Notes under the pieces: model-generated
What the model was told of the DNA's origin: nothing
Databases searched by the model: none
The model's input: the letters and a program-made list of their open reading frames with translations, nothing else
Shown here: one piece after another, positions 51,373-60,491 of the stretch
How positions within the stretch are numbered: position 1 is the stretch's first letter
Layout: every line of letters begins with the position of its first letter
Assembly: GCF_900090285.1 (NCBI RefSeq)
Contig: NZ_LT607754.1
Span: forward strand, 2,852,001 to 2,916,000
Source: Micromonospora inositola
GTDB lineage: Bacteria; Actinomycetota; Actinomycetes; Mycobacteriales; Micromonosporaceae
Direction of reading: 5' to 3'
Length of the DNA stretch: 64,000 bases
Made by a program: the position numbers and the translations under genes

Positions 51373-52206
51373 GTGGAACTTCTGCACTCCGGCAAGGTCC
51401 GGGACGTCTACGCCGACGGCGACGACCTGATCCTGGTCGCCTCGGACCGGATCTCGATCTACGACGTGGCGCTGCCCACCCCTATCCCGGACAAGGGTCG
51501 CCTGCTCACCGCGCTCTCGCTCTGGTGGTTCGAGCAGCTCGCCGACCTGGTGCCGAACCACGTCATCTCCGCCACCGACGTGCCGGCGGAGTTCGCCGGC
51601 CGGGCGATCCGCTGCCGCCGGCTCGACATGGTCCCGGTCGAGTGCGTGGCCCGCGGCTACCTGACCGGCGGCGGTTTCGCCGAGTACCGGCGCACCGGCG
51701 CGGTCTCCGGCGTCGAGCTGCCCCGGGGTCTGGTCGAGGCGTCGATCCTGCCCCAGCCGATCTTCACCCCGTCGACCAAGGCCCCCAAGGGGGAGCACGA
51801 CGAGCCGATCACCTACGCGCAGGTCGTCGACAAGGTCGGCGCGGAGGTCGCCGAGCGGCTGCGGCAGATCACCATCGACGTCTACCGGCGCGGCGCGGAG
51901 ATCGCCGCCGACCGGGGCATCCTGGTCGCCGACACCAAGATCGAACTGGGCTGGGCGCCGGACGGCACCCTGGTCCTCGCCGACGAGGTGCTGACCTCCG
52001 ACTCGTCCCGGTTCTGGCCGGCCGAGTCGTACCAGCCGGGCCGCGCCCAGTTCTCCTACGACAAGCAGTACGTCCGGGACTGGGCCACCGGCAGCGGCTG
52101 GGACAAGCAGCCGCCCGCGCCGGAGGTGCCGGCCGAGGTGGTCGAGGCCACCCGGGCCCGCTACGTCGAGGTCTACGAGAAGCTGACCGGCACGACCTGG
52201 GAGTAG
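51373..52206 (+). CDS. purC: Phosphoribosylaminoimidazole-succinocarboxamide synthase
   Basis: PurC (277 residues) joins CAIR and aspartate in an ATP-dependent step of purine synthesis. The SAICAR synthetase motifs are present: GKVRDVYADGDDLILVASDR at the N-terminus, VECVARGYLTGGG, and GILVADTKIELGW plus DEVLTSDSSRFW near the C-terminus. GTG 51373 follows TGTACT by 7 nt, a plausible leaderless start. It stands before prs, separated by a hairpin, so purine and PRPP genes neighbour each other. Confidence 0.95.
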   Translation: MELLHSGKVRDVYADGDDLILVASDRISIYDVALPTPIPDKGRLLTALSLWWFEQLADLVPNHVISATDVPAEFAGRAIRCRRLDMVPVECVARGYLTGGGFAEYRRTGAVSGVELPRGLVEASILPQPIFTPSTKAPKGEHDEPITYAQVVDKVGAEVAERLRQITIDVYRRGAEIAADRGILVADTKIELGWAPDGTLVLADEVLTSDSSRFWPAESYQPGRAQFSYDKQYVRDWATGSGWDKQPPAPEVPAEVVEATRARYVEVYEKLTGTTWE

Positions 52207-52218
52207 TCAGGCACCGGG

Positions 52219-52250
52219 CCCGGCGGGAGGGCGTGCCGTCGCCCGCCGGG
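52219..52250. terminator. Hairpin between purC and prs
   Basis: CCCGGCGGG (52219-52227) pairs with CCCGCCGGG (52242-52250) just before the prs -10 box. Confidence 0.6.
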
Positions 52251-52270
52251 GGTCCGTACGATCAACAGGC

Positions 52271-53209
52271 GTGCGTGACATTGCCGTGTTCAGCGGAACC
52301 GCCCATCCCGACCTCGCCGCCGAGATCTGCGCCCACCTGGGCGTTCCACTGCATCCGGTACGGGTGTCCCGGTTCGCCAACGACTGCCTCGAGGTGCAGT
52401 TGCAGGCGAACTGCCGGGAACGCGACGTCTTCCTGATCCAGCCGCTGGTGCCGCCGGTGCAGGAGCATCTGGTCGAGCTGCTGCTCATGATCGACGCGGC
52501 CCGGGGCGCGTCCGCCGGCCGGATCACCGTGGTGCTGCCGCACTACGCGTACGCCCGGTCGGACAAGAAGGACGCGCCGCGCATCTCCATCGGCGGACGG
52601 CTGGTGGCCGACCTGCTCACCTCGGCCGGCGCCGACCGGGTGCTGGCAATGACCCTGCACTCGCCGCAGGTGCACGGCTTCTTCAGCGTCCCGGTCGACC
52701 ACCTGCACGCGCTGCGCGAGCTGGCCGACCACTTCAAGCGGTACGACCTGAGCAACGCCGTGGTGGTCTCGCCGGACCTGGGCAACGCCAAGCAGGCGGC
52801 GGCGTTCGCGCGGCGGCTCGGCACCCCGGTCGCGGCCGGCGCGAAGCAGCGGTACAGCGACGACCGCGTCGAGATCAGCACGGTGATCGGCGACGTGGCG
52901 GAGCGGGACGTGATCGTGCTGGACGACGAGATCGCCAAGGGCAGCACGATGATCGAGCTGATGGCGCACCTGCGCGAACGGAAGGTCCGCTCGATCCGGC
53001 TGGCCTGCACCCACGGCCTCTTCTCCGGCGGGGCGCTGGAGCGGCTGATCGCTCAGGACGGGGTGCTGGAGATCGTCTGCACCAACACGGTGCCGATCCC
53101 GGCGGAGAAGCGGGTGCCGAAGCTGGAGGTGCTCTCGGTGGCCCCGGCGCTGGCCGAGGCGATGCGGCGCATCCACAACGGCGAATCGGTGAGCGCCCTC
53201 TTCGGCTGA
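52271..53209 (+). CDS. Ribose-phosphate pyrophosphokinase (variant PRPP loop)
   Basis: The 312-residue enzyme makes PRPP from ribose-5-phosphate and ATP. The N-terminal RDIAVFSGTAHPDLA, SRFANDCLEVQLQANCRERDVF and YARSDKKDAPRISI match Prs. The PRPP-binding loop reads VIVLDDEIAKGSTM instead of the usual DDxIDTGGT, so Thr-Gly-Gly is replaced by Lys-Gly-Ser. Actinobacteria can hold more than one Prs, and this is probably a second, divergent paralog. TACGAT (52257-52262) is 8 nt before GTG 52271. Confidence 0.85.
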   Translation: MRDIAVFSGTAHPDLAAEICAHLGVPLHPVRVSRFANDCLEVQLQANCRERDVFLIQPLVPPVQEHLVELLLMIDAARGASAGRITVVLPHYAYARSDKKDAPRISIGGRLVADLLTSAGADRVLAMTLHSPQVHGFFSVPVDHLHALRELADHFKRYDLSNAVVVSPDLGNAKQAAAFARRLGTPVAAGAKQRYSDDRVEISTVIGDVAERDVIVLDDEIAKGSTMIELMAHLRERKVRSIRLACTHGLFSGGALERLIAQDGVLEIVCTNTVPIPAEKRVPKLEVLSVAPALAEAMRRIHNGESVSALFG

Positions 53210-53259
53210 CCTGGCGGCCGCGCGTCGCCCAGCCTGCCCGGGCGGGGCCGGGGTCGCCG

Positions 53260-53727
53260 CTACTCGACGTGGTGTCGGCCGACCCGCTCCGTCGCGGCCA
53301 GGGCGGCGCTGATCCGGACCGTCGTGCCGGCCTCGCCGGTCACGACCTCCATCGTGTCGCTGAGCTCCCGCGCGAGCCAGAGGCCCCACCCGCCGGCGGT
53401 GTCCGCGGCCGGGCGGCTGCGGTCGTCGAGCCGCCCGGAGCTGATCCCGCTGCCGTCGTCGGCGACCTCGCAGACCAGCTCGCCAGCCTGCCGCCACAGC
53501 CGCAGCGAGCCCTGGCCGCCGCCGTGCCGCACCGCGTTGGTGATCAGCTCGTTGACCGCCAGCACGAAGTCGTCCAGCCGCTCATCGCTGAGCCCGGCGG
53601 CGTGCGCGCAGGAGGTGACCGAGTGTCGCAGCTCGGTCACCTGTGCCTGATCGAAGGCTTCGCTGATGAGGAGGGAACGTTCGATGGGCACAACCGTACG
53701 CGGTGCGCGGGGTGATGCGTTCGTCAT
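53260..53727 (-). CDS. Anti-sigma-type serine kinase/ATPase (HATPase_c, RsbW-like)
   Basis: The 155-residue single HATPase_c domain has the N-box VNELITNAVRHG at about 60-71, the G1 box VADDGSGI and GGWGLWLARELSD as the G2 region. Such small ATPases bind sigma factors or anti-sigma antagonists in partner-switching systems. The ORF extends further upstream (to 53895), but the start ATG 53727 gives the standard length. It diverges from the two-component system, with 121 bp between starts, so a shared regulation is possible. The partner is not in the window. Confidence 0.83.
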   Translation of the reverse strand: MTNASPRAPRTVVPIERSLLISEAFDQAQVTELRHSVTSCAHAAGLSDERLDDFVLAVNELITNAVRHGGGQGSLRLWRQAGELVCEVADDGSGISSGRLDDRSRPAADTAGGWGLWLARELSDTMEVVTGEAGTTVRISAALAATERVGRHHVE

Positions 53728-53848
53728 GGCCCCGTCCCGGCGCTGGATCTCGGAGTTATTCGCGGCATTTCCACCGTACGTCAGGGTTTCCCCAGCCGCA
53801 CCCCGCGCTGTCCCCGGCGTCCCTTCGGACTGTGGCATGGTGGCGCGC

Positions 53849-54973
53849 ATGCCGTCGTCGCCCGGAGGTCTCGAGGTCCCGCTCTGGCGGTCCATCGCGG
53901 TGTTCCGGTTCGCCTCGCTGGCGTACGTCGGCGTGCTCGTCCTCCGCGACGCCGACCGGTACGCGCACCCGCTGGCCGCCGGCGGCGTACTGCTGGTGAT
54001 GCTGGCCTGGTCCGGGGTGACCGCGGCCGGTTACGCGCGCCCGGCCGGACGGCGCTGGCCGCTGCTCCTGGCCGACCTCGGCGTGGTCCTGGCGATCATG
54101 CTGGCCACCCCCTGGGTGGTGGGCCGCGCGGCGCTCGCCGCCGGCGTGCCCACCCTGACCGTGGCCTGGCTGGCCGGGCCGGTGCTGGCCTGGGCGGTCT
54201 CCGGCGGTCGGCGCCGGGGCGCGGTCGCCGCCCTGCTGCTCGGCGGCGCCGACCTCGCCACCCGCGAGCGGATCAGCCAGTCGTCGCTGACCGGCGTGAT
54301 CCTGATGCTGCTCGCCGGGGTGGTGGTCGGGCACGTCGCCCGGCTGGCGGTAACCGCCGAGGAGCGGCTGCAACGGGCGGTCGAGCTGGAGGCGGCGACC
54401 CGGGAACGGGAGCGGCTGGCCAGGGACATCCACGACTCGGTGCTCCAGGTGCTGGCGCTGGTGCAGCGGCGCGGCGCCCAGCTCGACGGCGAGGGCGGCG
54501 AGCTGGCCCGGCTGGCCGGCGAGCAGGAGGCCGCGTTGCGGGCGCTGATCGGCCGCTCCGGTGGCACGCCGGATGAGGAGGGCGGCACGCTGGATCTGCG
54601 CGCCCTGCTGGACCGGTACGCCACGGCGATGGTGGTGGTCTCCGCGCCCGCCACCGGGGTTCCGCTGCCCGCGCGGGTCGCGCGGGAACTGGCCGCCGCC
54701 ACCGGCGCGGCGCTGGACAACGTGGCCCGGCACGCCGGCGGGCGGGCCTGGGTGCTGATCGAGGACGAGGGGGAGACGGTGACCGTCTCGGTACGCGACG
54801 AGGGACCGGGGATCCCGGAGGGCCGGCTGGCCGAGGCCGTGGCCCAGGGACGGCTCGGCGTGGCCCAGTCCATCCGGGGCCGCGTCGCGGACCTGGGCGG
54901 CGAGACCCGGATCGTCTCCGCGCCGGGCCAGGGCACCGAGATCGAGCTGCGGGTGCGGAGGGACGGGCGATGA
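53849..54973 (+). CDS. Two-component sensor histidine kinase (HisKA_3, NarL/DesK-type)
   Basis: The 374-residue membrane kinase has about five to six hydrophobic helices in the first 160 residues, a short coiled linker, the H-box RERERLARDIHDSVLQVLALV with the phosphorylated His, and a HATPase_c domain with the N-box at ALDNVARHAGG and DEGPGIPEG. GGETRIVSAPGQGTEIEL is the final G2 region. ATG 53849 is 7 nt after CATGGT, and ATG 53837 is also in frame. The response regulator overlaps its stop by 4 bp. The signal is unknown. Confidence 0.9.
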   Translation: MPSSPGGLEVPLWRSIAVFRFASLAYVGVLVLRDADRYAHPLAAGGVLLVMLAWSGVTAAGYARPAGRRWPLLLADLGVVLAIMLATPWVVGRAALAAGVPTLTVAWLAGPVLAWAVSGGRRRGAVAALLLGGADLATRERISQSSLTGVILMLLAGVVVGHVARLAVTAEERLQRAVELEAATRERERLARDIHDSVLQVLALVQRRGAQLDGEGGELARLAGEQEAALRALIGRSGGTPDEEGGTLDLRALLDRYATAMVVVSAPATGVPLPARVARELAAATGAALDNVARHAGGRAWVLIEDEGETVTVSVRDEGPGIPEGRLAEAVAQGRLGVAQSIRGRVADLGGETRIVSAPGQGTEIELRVRRDGR

Positions 54974-55638
54974 GCGGCGCGGGTACCGGAGTCCGGGTGA
55001 TGGTGGTCGACGACCACCCGATGTGGCGGGAGGGGGTGGCCCGCGACCTCACCGAGGCCGGTCACCTGGTGGTGGCCACCAGCGGCGAGGGGCGGCAGGC
55101 CGTGCGGGTGGCCGCCGCCGCCCGGCCGGACGTGGTCGTGCTCGACCTGCAACTGCCGGACGTCTCCGGCGTCGAGGTGATCCGCGGGCTGCGCGCGGCG
55201 CTGCCCGAGGTGCGGGTCCTGATGCTGTCGGCCAGCGGCGAGCCGCAGAGCGTCCTGGACGCGGTGAAGGCCGGCGCGACCGGCTACCTGGTCAAGTCGG
55301 CCGCGCCGGCGGAGTTCCTCGACGCTGTGCGGCGCACCGCCGCCGGCGAGCCGGTCTTCACCCCGAGGCTCGCCGGGCTGGTGCTGGGGGAGTACCGCCG
55401 GCTGGCGGCCGGGCCGCCGAGCGGATCCACCGACGACGCGGCACCCCGGCTCACCGAACGGGAGACCGAGGTGCTGCGTCTGGTGGCCAAGGGCCTGTCG
55501 TACAAGCAGATCGCCGAGCGGCTCGGGCTCTCCCACCGGACGGTGCAGAACCACGTGCAGAACACGCTCGGCAAGCTCCAGCTGCACAACCGGGTGGAGC
55601 TGACCCGCTACGCAATCGAACGGGGCCTGGACGACTAG
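54970..55638 (+). CDS. LuxR-family response regulator
   Basis: The 222-residue regulator has a receiver domain with the acidic pair in VVDDHP, phospho-Asp in VVVLDLQLPDVSG, Lys in GYLVKS, and a C-terminal LuxR/NarL helix-turn-helix: RETEVLRLVAKGLSYKQIAERL, then SHRTVQNHVQNTLGKL. ATG 54970 overlaps the kinase stop. The last codons share a CTAG with the convergent DUF5709 gene. Targets are unknown. Confidence 0.93.
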   Translation: MSGAGTGVRVMVVDDHPMWREGVARDLTEAGHLVVATSGEGRQAVRVAAAARPDVVVLDLQLPDVSGVEVIRGLRAALPEVRVLMLSASGEPQSVLDAVKAGATGYLVKSAAPAEFLDAVRRTAAGEPVFTPRLAGLVLGEYRRLAAGPPSGSTDDAAPRLTERETEVLRLVAKGLSYKQIAERLGLSHRTVQNHVQNTLGKLQLHNRVELTRYAIERGLDD

Positions 55639-56207
55639 GTCGCCTCCGGCGGTCGGGTCTCGTGGATGGCCAGTTCCTCGGCGGTCGGGCCGCCACCGGC
55701 CGAACCGGCGTCGTACGCGACGTTGTCGGTCTCCTGGTCGGTGTGGGCCCCCACGTCCGGCTCGACCAGCCGGCCCACCTCGGCGTCGGCGACGCTGCCG
55801 AGCTGGCCGTGGTCGTAGATCGACACGGGGGAGTGCGGGTCGGAGGTGGGGCCCGCGTCGATCACGTCGGCGTCGAGCTGGGCCTGCGCGGCGGCCTCCT
55901 CGCTGTCCGCCTCGGCGGCGATGTCCGGGTCCACCGGGCCCGCGAGGGGGTCGTCGGCCGGGCGCTCGTAGCTCTCCCGCTGGAGCTTGTAGTCCAGCGA
56001 CTCGCCGTCGAGCTGCTCCTCGGCGGTGGTCCCGAACCGGTCCACCGCCACCGGGGTGCGGTCCCCGGGCAGCTGGGCCGGCTCCGGGCCGTCCGCCTCG
56101 CGGCCGGTCAGGACGTCGTCGTTGGCGCTCGAGTCGTCGTCGGCGGTGTCGGGCAGCCCCTCCGCCTCGGGGTCGGACACGGGGGTCGGGTACTCGTCGT
56201 CGCGCAT
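55635..56207 (-). CDS. DUF5709 acidic protein
   Basis: The 190-residue protein is highly acidic and hydrophilic, rich in Asp, Glu and Ala, with no signal or transmembrane helix. It starts MRDDEYPTPVSDPEAEGLPD and has the LDYKLQRESYERP segment typical of DUF5709. Actinobacterial DUF5709 proteins are of unknown function. Its stop codon shares CTAG with the response-regulator stop, so the two transcripts overlap at the 3' ends. Confidence 0.8.
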   Translation of the reverse strand: MRDDEYPTPVSDPEAEGLPDTADDDSSANDDVLTGREADGPEPAQLPGDRTPVAVDRFGTTAEEQLDGESLDYKLQRESYERPADDPLAGPVDPDIAAEADSEEAAAQAQLDADVIDAGPTSDPHSPVSIYDHGQLGSVADAEVGRLVEPDVGAHTDQETDNVAYDAGSAGGGPTAEELAIHETRPPEAT

Positions 56208-56308
56208 GGCTGAGCACTACCCGCTGCGCTGCCCGGATTAACCGGATCGGAGGCCGGCGATCGGGAGCAAAGGGAAGAAATACCCCGGCGGACCGGCCCT
56301 CGCCCCGG

Positions 56309-57100
56309 TCAGCTCCGGTAGGCCGCCTCATCCTCAGGGTGCAGCACGCACCAGACGACCTTGCCGTCCGGCAACGGCGTGCTGCCCCAGCGCCGGGCGA
56401 GCGTGTCGATCAGCAGCAGGCCCCGCCCCCCGGCCGAGGTCAGCGGGGCCAGCCCGGCGTACGCGGGCGGCCGGGCAGAGTAATCCCGGACGGCCAGGTG
56501 CAGGGCGCTGTCCCGCGGGGCCACCCGGACGGTCATCGGGGTGCGTGCGTGGGCGACCACGTTGTTGACCATCTCGGTGACCGCGATGGAGACCGGCTCC
56601 GCCAGCTCCGGCACGCCCCACCGGCCGCAGCCGTCGGCGACCAGCGCCCGGGCCTCCCGGGCGGCGTCCACGGCGGGCGTCAGCTCGGCGTTCAGCACCG
56701 CGGCCAGCGGCGCCCCGACCAGATCGGCCTGCGCCTCGTCCAGGGTCGCCCGGACCGGCGCCCCGGCACCCTCCCGGGCACCCGCCGGATCGAGGACCAG
56801 CAGGTCGGCGGCGGGCCAGTCGGCCACCACGCGGCGCACCTCGTCGAGGACGGCGCGGGCGGCGGGCTCGGCCACCCGGAGCCTGGAGAGGTCGGCGATC
56901 ACCGGGCCGGGCCGGGCCCAGAGCCGGGCCAGCAACGCGTCGCGGACGGCGTCGACGCCGGCCAGGCCGAGCACGCCGGTCAGCCTGACGACTGCGGACG
57001 ATTCGTCCGTCTCCACCAGGCATCGCACATCCGTCGGCATGATCGTCCCATTGTGCATGCCGGGTCCGGGGCGCGCATCCGACCAGTCGGTGCGGTTCAT
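56309..57100 (-). CDS. STAS plus HATPase_c anti-sigma-type regulator
   Basis: The 263-residue protein starts with a STAS-like domain (about 22-110: SSAVVRLTGVLGLAGVDAVRDALL), then a HATPase_c domain with the N-box VTEMVNNVVAHARTPM and GGRGLLLIDTLARRWGS. This combines an anti-anti-sigma-like module and a kinase-like module in one chain. The ATG at 57100 overlaps the SDR stop as TGATG. ATG 57040, with GGGACG upstream, is an alternative. Partner sigma factors are unknown. Confidence 0.8.
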   Translation of the reverse strand: MNRTDWSDARPGPGMHNGTIMPTDVRCLVETDESSAVVRLTGVLGLAGVDAVRDALLARLWARPGPVIADLSRLRVAEPAARAVLDEVRRVVADWPAADLLVLDPAGAREGAGAPVRATLDEAQADLVGAPLAAVLNAELTPAVDAAREARALVADGCGRWGVPELAEPVSIAVTEMVNNVVAHARTPMTVRVAPRDSALHLAVRDYSARPPAYAGLAPLTSAGGRGLLLIDTLARRWGSTPLPDGKVVWCVLHPEDEAAYRS

Positions 57101-58098
57101 CAGCGGTCCGTCCGTGCGCGGCGGTTCATCGCCGCCATCGTGCCGACCGCGGTGCCGGCCGCCGCCAACCCGAACGCGGCGGTCATCCGGACCAGCTGCC
57201 GGCGTCGGCCGTGCCAGCGGCCGGAGCGCTCCGCCTCGGCGCCGGCCCGGAAGACGTTGCCGGTGCTGTCCAGCCGGACGCCCGGCCCGAACTGGGTCCG
57301 GTGGGTGTACCAGCCGAGCGCCCGCTCGGCCAGCGCCGGCGCCAGCCGCCACTGCAGGCCGAACAGCCGCGCGGCGCCACCCGCGTACGCCTCCCGACGC
57401 GGCCGGCGCAGCAGCCGCACGATCGTCTCGGCGACCACCTCCGGCGGGTACACCGGCGGCGGCGGGGTCAGCTCGTGGCCGCTGTGGTTCGCGGCGTGCC
57501 GAAAGAACGGGGTGTCGATGGTGGCCGGCAGCACCGTGCAGATGGAGATGTTGCCCCGGCCGGTCACCCGCAGCTCCTGCCGCACCGTGTCAGCGAGCCC
57601 GCGGATGCCGTGCTTGGTCGCGTTGTACGCCGACTGGTAGGGCATGGCCACCTCGGCCAGCACCGAGGCGTTGTTGACCACGACCCCGCCGCCGGCCGCG
57701 CCCAGCCACGGCAGCGCCGCCTTCGTCCCGTACGCCGTGCCGAGCAGGTTCACCGCCACCACCCGCCGAAACTCCGCAACCGGGATCTCGTCGAAGAGGC
57801 CCACCGCGCTGACCGCCGCGTTGTTGACCCAGCCGTCGATCCGACCGAACTCCGCGGCCGCGCGGGCGGCGAGCCCCTCCACCGCCTCCGGGTCGGTCAC
57901 GTCGGTGGGTACCACCAGCGCCCGCCCGCCCAGCGCCCGGCAGCCCTCGGCGACCCGCTGGAGGGCCTCCTCGCTGCGGGCCGCGAGCACCACGTCGGCA
58001 CCCCGCCGGGCCAGCGCGTACGCGGCCGCCGCGCCGATGCCGCTGGACGCGCCGGTGATGACGACAGTGGCGTCGTCGAGGTTGCGGGTGAGAGGCAT
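57100..58098 (-). CDS. Short-chain dehydrogenase/reductase with C-terminal membrane-associated tail
   Basis: The 332-residue SDR has TGASSGIG (about 15-22), NNAAVS, the YxxxK catalytic pair in YNATKHG, and PATIDTPFF. The last 80 residues are basic and contain a short hydrophobic stretch (MTAAFGLAAAGTAVGTMAA), so it may be membrane-associated. Substrate unknown. ATG 58098 was chosen because GGCGAAGA precedes it; ATG 58131 is 11 residues longer. It is followed by the STAS-HATPase gene with a TGATG overlap. Confidence 0.85.
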   Translation of the reverse strand: MPLTRNLDDATVVITGASSGIGAAAAYALARRGADVVLAARSEEALQRVAEGCRALGGRALVVPTDVTDPEAVEGLAARAAAEFGRIDGWVNNAAVSAVGLFDEIPVAEFRRVVAVNLLGTAYGTKAALPWLGAAGGGVVVNNASVLAEVAMPYQSAYNATKHGIRGLADTVRQELRVTGRGNISICTVLPATIDTPFFRHAANHSGHELTPPPPVYPPEVVAETIVRLLRRPRREAYAGGAARLFGLQWRLAPALAERALGWYTHRTQFGPGVRLDSTGNVFRAGAEAERSGRWHGRRRQLVRMTAAFGLAAAGTAVGTMAAMNRRARTDR

Positions 58099-58359
58099 TC
58101 TTCGCCGGTACCCCCGGTCCGGCTGGGTCATGCGGGCGGAGTCGGCCGGATCACGGTTCCGCCCGAGGTGGTTCGGGGGTGATCGGCGCGATGTCGACTA
58201 ATGGTCAGGCCGCGTCGGGCCGCGTCGCCCCGAGGCCGCCCCGAGGCCGTCCCGCCGGACCGATCCCGATCTGCCAGGTTTCGGCTCCCCGGGGCCAGGT
58301 TAATGGGACCCTCTGACCGGGGAGGACCCACCGCTCGCTAGATCGCATGGAGGTGCACC

Positions 58360-59562
58360 ATGCGCGTCGGCCTTGTGTGCGCGCACGCCGGCCCGTCGAG
58401 GCAGGTCGACGGTCCGACCGTCGGCACGCACCAGCACATCGCCCGGGTCGCCGCCGAGCTCGCCGACCGGGGCCACGACGTACGGGTCTACGAGCGCCGC
58501 GACTCCCCGGGGCAGCCGGAGTGCGTCGAGGTGGACGGCTACCGGCTGGAACGCGTGCCGGTCGGTCCGCCCACCCCGATCCCCACCGCCGAGCTGGTGC
58601 CGCACGTGCCCGAGTTCGGCCGCTGGCTGGCCGGGCGGTGGGCCGGCGACTGGACCCCGGACGTGGTGCACGGGCACTACTGGATCGGCGGCCTGGCCGC
58701 CGCCCACGCGGTACGCGAGACCGACATCCCGGTCGTGCAGACCTTCCACTCGCTCGGCGTGGAGCAGTTGCGCCACCTCGGCCAGCGGTACGACGGGCCG
58801 GGGGAGCGGATCCCGCTGGAACGGGCGCTGACCCGGGCGGTGGACATCGCGGTGGCGCAGTGCAACGACGAAGTCGACGAGCTGACCCGGATGGGACTGC
58901 AACGCAGCTCGGTGGCGATGGTGCCGACCGGGGTCGACACCGGGCAGTTCCACCCCGACGGCGAGGCGGCGCCCCGGGACCAGCGGGCCCGGATCCTCTC
59001 CGTCGGCGGACTGTCGCCCGGGCACGGCCAGGAGGACCTGATCCGGGCGATGCGGCTGGTCGGCGACGCCGAGCTGGTGATCGCCGGCGGGCCGCCCGCC
59101 GAGCAGTTGGCCGACCACGCCGAGGCGCGGCGGCTGCGCGAGCTGGCCGAGCGCACCGGGGTGGCCGACCAGGTCAAGCTGGTCGGCGCGGTGCCGCACG
59201 ACCAGATGGCCACCTGGTACCGCTCCGCCGACGTGGTCGCCTGCACCCCGCACTACTCGTCGGCCGGGCGGGTGTCGCTGGAGGCGATGGCCTGCGGCGT
59301 GCCGGTGGTCGGCTACGCGATGGGCGGCATCGCCGACGCGGTGGTGGACGAGGTGACCGGCAAACTGGTGCCGCCGGGGGACGTCCGCACGCTCGGGGTC
59401 ACCCTGCGCCGGCTGCTGGCGGACAACGCCGGGCGGTTCGCGTACGGGCACGCGGCGGTCGACCGGGTCCGGTGCAGCTACACCTGGGAGCGGACGGCGG
59501 GCGCGTTGGAACGGCTCTACGAGCGGGTGGTCCGCCGCCGCAAGCCGGTCGAGGCCGCCTGA
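58360..59562 (+). CDS. GT4 family glycosyltransferase
   Basis: The 400-residue retaining glycosyltransferase has the GT-B fold. The N-terminus starts MRVGLVCAHAGPSRQVDGPTVGTHQHI, VVHGHYWIGG and FHSLGVEQ line the acceptor side, and the donor site contains SVGGLSPGHGQEDLIRAM, GGPP and the E-x7-E motif in SLEAMACGVPVV. It resembles sucrose-phosphate/MshA-like GT4 enzymes, but it is not clearly MshA. GGAGGTG precedes ATG 58360. The last 46 bp overlap the convergent DMT transporter gene. Confidence 0.88.
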   Translation: MRVGLVCAHAGPSRQVDGPTVGTHQHIARVAAELADRGHDVRVYERRDSPGQPECVEVDGYRLERVPVGPPTPIPTAELVPHVPEFGRWLAGRWAGDWTPDVVHGHYWIGGLAAAHAVRETDIPVVQTFHSLGVEQLRHLGQRYDGPGERIPLERALTRAVDIAVAQCNDEVDELTRMGLQRSSVAMVPTGVDTGQFHPDGEAAPRDQRARILSVGGLSPGHGQEDLIRAMRLVGDAELVIAGGPPAEQLADHAEARRLRELAERTGVADQVKLVGAVPHDQMATWYRSADVVACTPHYSSAGRVSLEAMACGVPVVGYAMGGIADAVVDEVTGKLVPPGDVRTLGVTLRRLLADNAGRFAYGHAAVDRVRCSYTWERTAGALERLYERVVRRRKPVEAA

Positions 59563-60464
59563 GCGGCGCGTCCAGCGGCGGGGGCGGCGCCGGCGCCGAT
59601 CATCGGCCGCTCCCGCTCGCGGGCGACCGCGTGGTGGTGCTGCGGCTCGGCGTACCGGGTGAGGCCGACCACCGAGGCCAGCGTGATCAGGAAACCGATC
59701 CCGGCCAGCCATTCCCGGCCCGGCCAGATCCGGTCGTTGAGCAGCAGCAGGCCGACGATCGCCGCGGGCACCGCCCCGGCGGCGTCCATCGCGGCAACCG
59801 CCGCCGTGGTCGAGCCCCGCTGCATCGCCAGGCCGAGGAGGAGCTGCCCCACCACCGAGTGGACGATCAGCAGGTAGAGCAGCGGGTCCCGGACGAACGC
59901 CTCGGCCGAGTCCGCCGAGGCCAGCGGGCGGGCGGCCACCGCGGCGGCGGAGAACGCCATCCCGGCCAGCGAGCCGAGCGCCACCGAGCCGGGCGCGCCG
60001 TGCAGCCGGGCGGCGAAGAAGCCGGCCACGGCGATCACCCCGAGCGCCACGGTCAGGCCGATCAGACCGGCCGGGCCGAGCTGCCGTGAGGGCGCCGGCT
60101 GGGCGGCCAGCACCAGCGCGGTGATCCCGCCGAAGAGCAGCGCCAGCAGCGCCACCTCGGCGGCCGGCAGCCGCCACTTGAGCACCAGCACCCCGAGCAG
60201 CGCGGTCACCCCGAGCCCGGCCGCCACGCTGGCCTGGACCAGGAAGAGCGGCAGGTCCCGGCGGGCCAGGAAGGCCAGCACGAAACCGGTGACCTGGCAG
60301 AGCAGCCCGACCAGGTACGTCCGGTGGCTGACCAGCCGCAGCAGCAGCCCCGGGTCGAAGGTGTGGTGCACGGTGGTCCGCGCCGCGGCGACGGATTGGA
60401 GCAGGTTGGCGAAGCCGTACGCGACGATCATGGCCGCGAGGAAGCACCAACCGGAGGACACCAC
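59517..60464 (-). CDS. DMT superfamily (EamA-like) transporter
   Basis: The 315-residue membrane protein has about ten transmembrane helices, as EamA/RhaT-type drug/metabolite transporters do. The N-terminus lacks a cytoplasmic domain, and the end is a short basic tail of about 40 residues. TATCCT lies 6 nt before GTG 60464 on the minus strand (leaderless). The stop region overlaps the end of the glycosyltransferase gene on the other strand. Substrate and direction are unknown. Confidence 0.82.
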   Translation of the reverse strand: MVSSGWCFLAAMIVAYGFANLLQSVAAARTTVHHTFDPGLLLRLVSHRTYLVGLLCQVTGFVLAFLARRDLPLFLVQASVAAGLGVTALLGVLVLKWRLPAAEVALLALLFGGITALVLAAQPAPSRQLGPAGLIGLTVALGVIAVAGFFAARLHGAPGSVALGSLAGMAFSAAAVAARPLASADSAEAFVRDPLLYLLIVHSVVGQLLLGLAMQRGSTTAAVAAMDAAGAVPAAIVGLLLLNDRIWPGREWLAGIGFLITLASVVGLTRYAEPQHHHAVARERERPMIGAGAAPAAGRAAQAASTGLRRRTTRS

Positions 60465-60491
60465 CTGGCGAGGATAGAGGCAACCGGTGGA

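Noticed and set aside
58132..58359. Small RNA or riboswitch before the glycosyltransferase
   Set aside because: GC-rich imperfect tandem CCGAGGCCG stretches are present, but no stable conserved fold or terminator could be argued by eye.
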